DNA of 9,929 bases. Origin: an uncultured Marmoricola sp. GTDB taxonomy: Bacteria > Actinomycetota > Actinomycetes > Propionibacteriales > Nocardioidaceae. The position numbers were made by a program, and so were the translations under genes. Location of the stretch: positions 1-9,929 of the forward strand of contig NZ_CALTZE010000131.1 of the NCBI RefSeq assembly GCF_943913695.1. The letters are read 5' to 3'. A model generated the notes under the pieces. The model worked only from the letters and a program-made list of their open reading frames with translations, did not search any database and was not told the DNA's origin. This document shows, piece after piece, positions 5,491 through 9,929 of this stretch; position 1 is the first letter of the stretch, and each line of letters begins with the position of its first letter.

Positions 5491-5499
5491 TTGTTCACA
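5491..5499 (+). promoter_or_regulatory. DnaA box in oriC (one mismatch)
   Basis: TTGTTCACA differs from TTGTCCACA at one base and forms an inverted pair with the box at 5472-5480. Confidence 0.65.
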
Positions 5500-5542
5500 C
5501 CCCGCTCGGGGAACCACAAGGACGTGTGGTTCGCACCCTGCT

Positions 5543-5551
5543 CCGTCCACA
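5543..5551 (+). promoter_or_regulatory. Degenerate DnaA box in oriC
   Basis: CCGTCCACA keeps the GTCCACA core and has two mismatches at the 5' end. Confidence 0.4.
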
Positions 5552-5596
5552 CCGGGTCCACCGCACCGTCCCCGGGCTGACCTGCGCCGACGCGGG

Positions 5597-5605
5597 TTGT
5601 CCACA
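5597..5605 (+). promoter_or_regulatory. DnaA box next to the unwinding region (perfect)
   Basis: TTGTCCACA, full consensus. A degenerate same-strand copy (GAATCCACC, 5606-5614) abuts it, and the trinucleotide tract starts four bases further on. Confidence 0.85.
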
Positions 5606-5618
5606 GAATCCACCGCAC

Positions 5619-5635
5619 CTACTACGACGACTGAC
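5619..5635 (+). other. Candidate DnaA-trio / origin unwinding element
   Basis: CTACTACGACGACTGAC has a three-base period. The complementary strand read 3' to 5' begins GAT GAT, the DnaA-trio motif described at the Bacillus subtilis origin. It lies right of a tandem DnaA-box pair after a short GC-rich gap and leads into the AT-richest run, the same arrangement as in Bacillus. The later triplets (GCT, GCT) depart from the trio consensus. Confidence 0.45.
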
Positions 5636-5680
5636 ATCTAGAGATCTCCTCGTCGCCCAACCGCTGTACGGGCCCCGAGC

Positions 5681-5689
5681 TGTGGACTG
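5681..5689 (-). promoter_or_regulatory. Degenerate DnaA box before dnaN
   Basis: TGTGGACTG keeps TGTGGAC and has two mismatches to the consensus. It lies about 85 bases before the dnaN start. Confidence 0.4.
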
Positions 5690-5699
5690 TGGGTGAGGC

Positions 5700-5729
5700 G
5701 TGCCGCCCGTCTGCGCCCCGTGGCAGGAT
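5700..5729 (+). promoter_or_regulatory. Weak dnaN promoter candidate
   Basis: CAGGAT (5724-5729) resembles the actinobacterial -10 TAGGAT. GTGCCG (5700-5705), 18 bases upstream, is a poor -35. The leader would be about 37 bases. Confidence 0.25.
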
Positions 5730-5761
5730 GCTCACCCACCCATCACTCACGCACCTGCGAA

Positions 5762-5765
5762 GAGG
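5762..5765 (+). promoter_or_regulatory. Shine-Dalgarno that sets the dnaN start
   Basis: GAGG lies 7 bases before GTG 5773. The open frame extends back to GTG-type codon 5689, but that stretch overlaps a DnaA box and lacks coding character. Confidence 0.65.
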
Positions 5766-5772
5766 GCCACCA

Positions 5773-6969
5773 GTGAAGTTCCGCGTTCCCCGTGACGTCT
5801 TGGCCGACGCCGTCGCCTGGACTGCCCGCGCGCTGCCCGTGCGGCCCAGTGCTCCCGTGCTCGCAGGTCTGCTCATCGAAGCCGGTCCGCTCGACGACGG
5901 CTCCTCTGGCGACGGGTCCTCCCACGACGGGCAGGGTCTGCGGCTCTCGACCTTCGACTACGAGACCTCCGCGCGGGCGACGCTGAGCGCCGAGGTCGCC
6001 GAGGAGGGCACTGTGCTGGTCTCGGGCCGGCTGCTCGCCGACATCTGTCGCAGCCTGCCCGACAAGCCCGTCGACGTCAGCGTCGAGGGTGCCAAGGCGA
6101 CGCTGGTGTGCGGCTCGGCCCGCTTCAGCCTGCAGACGATGCCGGTCGAGGACTACCCCACGCTCCCGGAGATGCCGCAGGCGCGCGGCACGGTGGCCAG
6201 CTCGGTCTTCGCCCAGGCGGTCACCCAGGCCGTGACCGCGGCGGGCCGCGACGACATGCTGCCCGTCCTGACCGGCGTGCGCGTGGAGCTGGACGGCGAG
6301 TCGATCGCGATGCTGGCCACCGACCGGTTCCGGCTCTCCCAGCGCGAGCTCACCTGGTCGCCCGGCACCCCCGACGTCGACGCGGCGGCGCTGGTGCCGG
6401 CCAAGGTGCTCTCCGAGACCGCCAAGGCGCTCACCGGTGGGGCCGAGGTCTCCATCGCGCTCTCCTCGCCGGGCGCCGGTGGCGCGGGCGAGGGCATCAT
6501 CGGCTTCGAGGGCACCGCCGGCGCCGGCGGCACGCGGCGTACGACGACGCGGCTGCTCGACGGCGAGTTCCCCAAGGTCAGGTCGCTCTTCCCGACCGAG
6601 CACCTCACCGTCGCCCGCGTCGACCGCGCGGCGCTGGTCGACTCGGTCAAGCGCGTCGCGCTGGTGGCCGAGCGCAACACCGCGGTGCAGCTGGCCTTCT
6701 CCGACGGGGTGCTGACCCTCGACGCCGGCTCCGGTGAGGAGGCGATGGCGAGTGAGTCGCTGGAGGCCCACGTCACCGGCGACGACCTCACCACCGGCTT
6801 CAACCCCGGCTACCTGCTCGACGGCCTGACCGCGCTGGAGCAGCCGGTGGTCGAGCTGGCCTTCACCCAGTCCAGCAAGCCCGTCGTACTCTCGGGCGTG
6901 GACTCCCTGGAGGGTGAGGCCGACACCAGTTTCCGCTACCTGCTGATGCCGCGCCGGCTGCTCTCCTAG
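5773..6969 (+). CDS. dnaN: DNA polymerase III beta subunit (sliding clamp)
   Basis: The beta clamp is a ring-shaped dimer that tethers polymerase III to DNA and docks many repair proteins. From GTG 5773 (MKFRVPRDVLADAVAWTARA) the protein is 398 residues, somewhat longer than the usual 366-380. The three clamp folds are recognisable: GRLLADICRSLPDKPV (85-100) and PVEDYPTLPEMP (124-135) in the first, DMLPVLTGVR to LATDRFRLSQRELTW (161-195) in the second, RTTTRLLDGEFPKVRSLFP (256-274) into the third, and the C-terminal RYLLMPRRLLS (388-398) with the MPxRL element that lines the protein-docking pocket. Two low-complexity inserts explain the extra length: a Ser/Gly/Asp run at about 39-54 and a Gly/Ala run at 233-254. 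gnd follows after 47 bases, probably in the same transcription unit. Confidence 0.97.
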   Translation: MKFRVPRDVLADAVAWTARALPVRPSAPVLAGLLIEAGPLDDGSSGDGSSHDGQGLRLSTFDYETSARATLSAEVAEEGTVLVSGRLLADICRSLPDKPVDVSVEGAKATLVCGSARFSLQTMPVEDYPTLPEMPQARGTVASSVFAQAVTQAVTAAGRDDMLPVLTGVRVELDGESIAMLATDRFRLSQRELTWSPGTPDVDAAALVPAKVLSETAKALTGGAEVSIALSSPGAGGAGEGIIGFEGTAGAGGTRRTTTRLLDGEFPKVRSLFPTEHLTVARVDRAALVDSVKRVALVAERNTAVQLAFSDGVLTLDAGSGEEAMASESLEAHVTGDDLTTGFNPGYLLDGLTALEQPVVELAFTQSSKPVVLSGVDSLEGEADTSFRYLLMPRRLLS

Positions 6970-7016
6970 GCGGCGCCCGACACCCGATCCGCACCCGCCC
7001 GACCCGGAGGACTCGC

Positions 7017-7937
7017 ATGCACATCGGACTCATCGGCCTGGGCAAGATGGGCGGCAACATGCGCACCCGGCTGCGCAGCGGCGGTCACACGGTGGTCGGC
7101 TACGACCGCAACCCCGACCTCGCGGACGTCGAGAGCCTGGAGGCCCTGGTCGAGGCGCTGCCCTCGCCCACGGTGGTGTGGGTGATGGTGCCCTCGGGCG
7201 ACCCGACGCGCGAGACCATCAAGGAGCTGGCGGGCCTGCTCGGCGAGGGCGACCTCGTCGTCGACGGCGGCAACTCCAAGTACACCGACGACCAGGCCAA
7301 CGCCGCGCTGCTCGCCGAGCGCGGGATCGGCTTCGTCGACTGCGGCGTCTCCGGCGGCGTCTGGGGCGCCGACAACGGCTACGCCCTGATGTACGGCGGC
7401 TCCGAGGCCGACGTCGACAAGGTCAAGCCCGCGCTGCTCACCCTCAAGCCCGAGGGCGACTACGGCATGGCCCACGCCGGGCGCAAGCCGGGCGCCGGCC
7501 ACTTCGCCAAGATGGTCCACAACGGCATCGAGTACGCCATGATGCAGGCCTACGCCGAGGGCTGGGAGCTGCTCGAGGCCACCGACCTCGTCGAGGACGT
7601 CCCTCACGTCTTCGACTCCTGGCGCGAGGGCACGGTGATCCGCTCCTGGCTGCTCGACCTGCTCTGCGCGGCGCTGCACGACGACGAGCACCTCGAGGCG
7701 ATCCGCGGCTACGCGGAGGACTCCGGCGAGGGCCGCTGGACCGTCGAGGCGGCCATCGACCACGCCGTGCCGATGCACGTGATCGCGGCCTCGCTCTTCG
7801 CGCGCTTCCAGTCGCGCCAGGACGACAGCCCGGCGATGAAGGCGATCGCGGCGATGCGCAACCAGTTCGGCGGCCACGCCACGAGGTCCGAGGCACCCCC
7901 GACGACCTCCGACGTCGACTCGCCGGCCGACCACTAG
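7017..7937 (+). CDS. gnd: 6-phosphogluconate dehydrogenase, decarboxylating (short form, probably NAD-dependent)
   Basis: The enzyme converts 6-phosphogluconate to ribulose 5-phosphate and CO2 in the pentose phosphate pathway. At 306 residues it is the short form, lacking the long C-terminal region of the ~470-residue E. coli type. The Rossmann loop GLGKMGGN is at 7-14. Asp30 in YDRNPD ends the second strand, where an acidic residue usually means NAD rather than NADP preference. DGGNSKYTDD (83-92), VSGGVWGADNGYALMYGG (111-128) and the catalytic KMVHNGIEY (165-173, Lys165) are all present. The last 18 residues are a polar tail. The ATG has a strong GGAGG (7006-7010) 6 bases upstream. The gene lies 47 bases after dnaN and 13 before recF; this location is typical of many actinobacteria, so a metabolic gene here is not a recent insertion. 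Confidence 0.95.
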   Translation: MHIGLIGLGKMGGNMRTRLRSGGHTVVGYDRNPDLADVESLEALVEALPSPTVVWVMVPSGDPTRETIKELAGLLGEGDLVVDGGNSKYTDDQANAALLAERGIGFVDCGVSGGVWGADNGYALMYGGSEADVDKVKPALLTLKPEGDYGMAHAGRKPGAGHFAKMVHNGIEYAMMQAYAEGWELLEATDLVEDVPHVFDSWREGTVIRSWLLDLLCAALHDDEHLEAIRGYAEDSGEGRWTVEAAIDHAVPMHVIAASLFARFQSRQDDSPAMKAIAAMRNQFGGHATRSEAPPTTSDVDSPADH

Positions 7938-7950
7938 CCCGCGTCCCGCC

Positions 7951-9090
7951 GTGCACGTCTCGCACCTCTCGCTGCACGACTTCCGCTCCTACCCCTCCCT
8001 GGAGCTGGAGCTGGAGGCGGGCGTCAGCTCGCTGGTGGGACGCAACGGCCAGGGCAAGACCAACGTCGTCGAGGCGATCGACTACCTCTCGCGGCTCAGC
8101 TCCCACCGCGTCTCCGGCGACCAGCCACTGGTGCGGCAGGGGGCCGAGCGCGCCGTGGTCCGCGCGGCGGTGGTGCGCGAGGAGCGCACGGCCACCCTCG
8201 AGGTCGAGATCAACCCGGGCCGCTCCAACCGGGCGCGGGTCAACCGGGCGGCGCTGCCCCGCGCCCGCGACCTGGTCGGGCTGGTGCGCAGCGTGGTCTT
8301 CGCCCCCGACGACCTCGCGCTGGTCAAGGGCGACCCCGGCGAGCGGCGGCGCTTCGCCGACGACCTCCAGGTGCTGCTGACCCCGAGGTACGCCGGCACC
8401 CGCGCCGACTACGAGCGGGTGCTCAAGCAGCGCTCCTCGCTGCTGCGCACCGCCCGTGTCCGCGGCGGCTCCGCCGGGGAGGCGATGCTCGCCACGCTGG
8501 AGGTGTGGGACGAGCGGCTCGCCGCACTGGGCGCGGAGATCGTCGTGACCCGCGCCGCGCTGGTCGAGCAGCTGGTGCCGCTGCTGGGCAAGGCCTACGA
8601 GGCGGTGGCCCGGGGAGCGCACCGCGACGACGCGCTCATGGCCTACCGCCCGAGCTTCGAGGTGGCACCCGCGAGCGTCTCCCAGGTGGAGCAGGCCTTC
8701 CTCGAGGAGCTCGCCCGGCGCCGCCAGGACGAGGTCGACCGCGGCGTCACGCTGGTCGGGCCGCACCGCGACGACCTGCTGTGCACCCTGGGGGAGCTCC
8801 CGGTCAAGGGCTACGCCAGCCACGGCGAGGGCTGGTCCTTCGCGCTGGCGCTGCGGCTGGCCTCCTACGAGCTGCTGCGGCAGCCGGCCGCCGGTGCGGT
8901 CGACGACCCGATCCTGGTGCTCGACGACGTCTTCGCCGAGCTCGACGCCACCCGCCGGGCGCAGCTGGCCGAGCTGGTCGCCGGTGCCGAGCAGGTGCTC
9001 GTCACCGCGGCCGTGGCCGACGACGTGCCCGAGGCGCTGCGCGGCCGACGCTTCACCGTCGCCGACGGGCAGGTGCGCGCCGATGGGTGA
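7951..9090 (+). CDS. recF: DNA replication and repair protein RecF
   Basis: RecF is an SMC-like ATPase that, with RecO and RecR, loads RecA at gaps and stalled forks. The 379-residue protein is full length. Walker A GRNGQGKT is at 30-37 after the opening HLSLHDFRSYPSLELEL; the family-specific VVFAPDDLALVKGDP at 115-129 precedes RRRFAD (132-137); the ABC-type signature is GYASHGEGWSFALALRLA (287-304); Walker B with the D-loop is ILVLDDVFAELDATRR (321-336). Both ATP-binding halves look intact. The GTG at 7951 is 13 bases after the gnd stop; no clear Shine-Dalgarno is seen, so coupling to gnd translation is plausible. The stop overlaps the dciA start by 8 bases. Confidence 0.97.
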   Translation: MHVSHLSLHDFRSYPSLELELEAGVSSLVGRNGQGKTNVVEAIDYLSRLSSHRVSGDQPLVRQGAERAVVRAAVVREERTATLEVEINPGRSNRARVNRAALPRARDLVGLVRSVVFAPDDLALVKGDPGERRRFADDLQVLLTPRYAGTRADYERVLKQRSSLLRTARVRGGSAGEAMLATLEVWDERLAALGAEIVVTRAALVEQLVPLLGKAYEAVARGAHRDDALMAYRPSFEVAPASVSQVEQAFLEELARRRQDEVDRGVTLVGPHRDDLLCTLGELPVKGYASHGEGWSFALALRLASYELLRQPAAGAVDDPILVLDDVFAELDATRRAQLAELVAGAEQVLVTAAVADDVPEALRGRRFTVADGQVRADG

Positions 9091-9631
9091 GGACGAGCCG
9101 GGTCCCGAGAAGCCGGTCGAGGACGAGCAGGAGCAGCACGAGGACACCGGCCTCGACCTCGCCCGCCAGGTCGCGCGCGGGCTCGCGGGGCGCACCGGCG
9201 AGCAGCGGCGCCGCCCGGGGCGCGACCTCCCCGCCCGGCGCAGCGGCGAGCAGCGCTCCGGATCGGGGCCGGACGACCGCGACCCGCTGCCGCTCGACGA
9301 CTCCGTGACCCGGCTCGTCGCCCACCAGGGCTGGGAGGGCGAGCTGCGGGTGCACGGCGTCTTCTCCCGCTGGGAGGCGATCGTGGGCCGCGAGGTGGGC
9401 CAGCACGTGCGACCGGAGTCGCTCGACGACGGCCGGCTGCTGTGCCGCACCGACTCCACGGCCTGGGCGACCCAGATGCGGCTGCTCGCACCCGACGTCG
9501 TACGCCGCCTCAACCAGGTGCTCGGCGACGGCACGGTCACGGTCATCGACGTGCAGGGACCCCGCCCCCCGAGCTGGAAGCGGGGCCGGCTGCGGGTCAA
9601 GGGGCGCGGCCCCCGCGACACCTACGGCTGA
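9083..9631 (+). CDS. dciA: DUF721 protein DciA, predicted replicative-helicase loader/operator
   Basis: DciA is the widespread ancestral partner of the DnaB helicase in bacteria lacking DnaC or DnaI; the mycobacterial homologue is Rv0004, in the same place between recF and gyrB. From ATG 9083 the protein has 182 residues. The first 75 are charged and low in complexity (Glu/Asp, then Arg/Gly) and are probably disordered. The DUF721 domain spans about 76-160: VTRLVAHQGWEGELRVHGVF, SRWEAIVGREVGQHVRPESL with the conserved Trp97, then LLCRTDSTAWATQMRLLAPD and VVRRLNQVLGDG. A basic tail (PSWKRGRLRVKGRGPRDTYG) ends the protein. The start overlaps recF by 8 bases, with AGG at 9071-9073. The open frame extends upstream inside recF, but those codons are shadow. 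Confidence 0.92.
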   Translation: MGEDEPGPEKPVEDEQEQHEDTGLDLARQVARGLAGRTGEQRRRPGRDLPARRSGEQRSGSGPDDRDPLPLDDSVTRLVAHQGWEGELRVHGVFSRWEAIVGREVGQHVRPESLDDGRLLCRTDSTAWATQMRLLAPDVVRRLNQVLGDGTVTVIDVQGPRPPSWKRGRLRVKGRGPRDTYG

Positions 9632-9657
9632 ACGCCCTCAGGAGCCACTGGGAGCCC

Positions 9658-9674
9658 GGTCGGCGTACCCGACC
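9658..9674 (+). terminator. Weak hairpin after dciA
   Basis: GGTCGG (9658-9663) and CCGACC (9669-9674) pair around CGTAC, 26 bases after the dciA stop, followed by TT only. It may end the recF-dciA transcript. The rest of the 196-bp dciA-gyrB gap holds the gyrB promoter; no small gene is convincing there. Confidence 0.25.
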
Positions 9675-9727
9675 TTGCGTCGGCATCCGCCAGGCGCCAG
9701 AAAGTGCGTCCACAGGGCTCCTCGGAC

Positions 9728-9756
9728 GTGATCTGAGGCGCTGCGAGAGGTAGGAT
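9728..9756 (+). promoter_or_regulatory. Candidate gyrB promoter
   Basis: TAGGAT (9751-9756) is an excellent actinobacterial -10. GTGATC (9728-9733), 17 bases upstream, is a partial -35. Transcription would begin near 9763, about 65 bases before the gyrB start. It suggests gyrB is expressed separately from dnaA-dciA, as expected if it responds to supercoiling. Confidence 0.5.
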
Positions 9757-9827
9757 CGACGGTGGTCGCCGACCCTCCAGCGAGGCGGCCATCGTGCTGT
9801 CTCGAGCAGAGAAGAGGACCTGCCTCC

Positions 9828-9929
9828 GTGCCCGACAACCCCGTCGACCCCAGCTCCGTCGAGCCCAGCCCCGTCGAGCCCAGTTCCGTCGAGCCCAGCC
9901 CCGCGCCCGGCGAGATCCCCGCCGACCAC
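9828..9929 (+). CDS. gyrB: DNA gyrase subunit B, N-terminal fragment (34 codons)
   Basis: The GTG at 9828 opens a frame that stays open to the right edge. GAGGA at 9814-9818 lies 9 bases upstream. The 34 visible residues (PDNPVDPSSVEPSPVEP..., ending GEIPADH) are only a Pro/Ser/Glu-rich leader, so no ATPase motif is in view. The call comes from position after dciA and from the fact that actinobacterial GyrB proteins often carry such an extension before the GHKL ATPase domain. GyrB with GyrA introduces negative supercoils. The codons have high GC at third positions. Confidence 0.7.
   Translation, partial: MPDNPVDPSSVEPSPVEPSSVEPSPAPGEIPADH
9843..9902 (+). repeat. Four tandem 15-bp units at the start of gyrB
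   Basis: Units at 9843-9857, 9858-9872, 9873-9887 and 9888-9902 follow GTCGAGCCCAGCCCC. The second and fourth are identical; the third differs at two bases and the first at two. They encode V(D/E)PS(S/P) repeated four times. Confidence 0.85.

Larger units (their letters stand above)
5420..5690. other. oriC: Chromosomal replication origin oriC
   Basis: The dnaA-dnaN gap is the standard place for oriC in actinobacteria. This stretch contains two perfect DnaA boxes (5472-5480, 5597-5605), one with a single mismatch (5491-5499), and several degenerate ones (5543-5551, 5606-5614, 5681-5689) in both orientations. The most AT-rich short run, ATCTAGAGATCT (5636-5647), lies just right of a trinucleotide-periodic tract and is the likely unwinding site. 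The limits given are approximate. The remainder of the gap (5188-5419) holds the terminator candidate and the inverted-repeat element. Confidence 0.88.

Noticed and set aside
5689..5772. Upstream start for dnaN adding 28 residues
   Set aside because: Sliding clamps begin with MKFRV-like sequence, which matches GTG 5773 with GAGG before it.
7017..7937. gnd as a horizontally acquired metabolic gene in the replication cluster
   Set aside because: Its base and codon use match its neighbours, and this position between dnaN and recF is known from other actinobacteria.
7444..9621. 725-codon minus-strand open frame across gnd, recF and dciA
   Set aside because: Antisense to three recognised genes; Arg/Ser/Pro-rich low-complexity translation.
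9706..9714. GCGTCCACA before gyrB as a DnaA box
   Set aside because: Two mismatches, single copy and no partner box; chance is likely enough in GC-rich DNA.
9597..9929. Minus-strand open frames opposite gyrB start and dciA end
   Set aside because: The DG(A/V)GLDGAGLDG-type repeat is only the reverse complement of the gyrB tandem repeat; there is no start signal.
1..9929. Novel defence, mobile or biosynthetic system
   Set aside because: Every substantial reading frame is accounted for by core replication, partition, translation or membrane-insertion genes; no transposase, integrase, CRISPR, toxin or nuclease cassette was seen.

Overview
This window is the replication-origin core of a high-GC actinobacterial chromosome. 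The gene order is a leftward rpmH-rnpA-yidD-yidC-jag-rsmG-(parA) operon, divergent from a rightward dnaA-dnaN-gnd-recF-dciA-(gyrB) series. That order, the very GC-rich third codon positions, the 6-phosphogluconate dehydrogenase gene between dnaN and recF, and a YidC without the large Gram-negative periplasmic domain all fit Actinomycetota. A member of the Nocardioidaceae (Nocardioides or a relative) is my best guess from overall flavour, but the sequence alone does not prove it.

Left part (1-3200, minus strand): ribosomal protein L34, the RNase P protein, the membrane-insertion factors YidD and YidC, the RNA-binding KH/R3H protein Jag (KhpB), the 16S rRNA methyltransferase RsmG, and the first 14 codons of what is by position ParA. 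The genes are tightly packed: two stop/start overlaps of the GTGA type, one 1-base gap, and short spacers. Two parS sites (ParB targets) lie here, one just upstream of parA and one inside the first codons of rsmG.

Middle (3201-3612): the divergent rpmH/dnaA control region. It holds a good sigma-70-type promoter for rpmH (TTGACC-18-TACCGT on the minus strand), a weaker candidate for dnaA, two perfect DnaA boxes before the dnaA start, and an unexplained palindrome plus tandem TGGACCAC motif.

Right part (3613-9929, plus strand): dnaA; a 585-bp gap that carries a candidate terminator, a compound inverted repeat that looks like a dispersed palindromic element, and oriC; then dnaN, gnd, recF, dciA (DUF721 helicase loader) and the N-terminus of gyrB. 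The oriC has perfect and degenerate DnaA boxes followed by a trinucleotide-periodic tract that resembles a DnaA-trio unwinding element. Together these genes initiate replication (DnaA, DciA), keep it processive (DnaN), relieve supercoiling (GyrB), repair stalled forks (RecF) and segregate the origin (parS/ParA). The operon on the other side feeds translation and membrane-protein insertion.

I see no phage, transposase, CRISPR, toxin or defence gene. The genes are ordinary core genes; what merits a second look is in the non-coding DNA and a few in-gene oddities.
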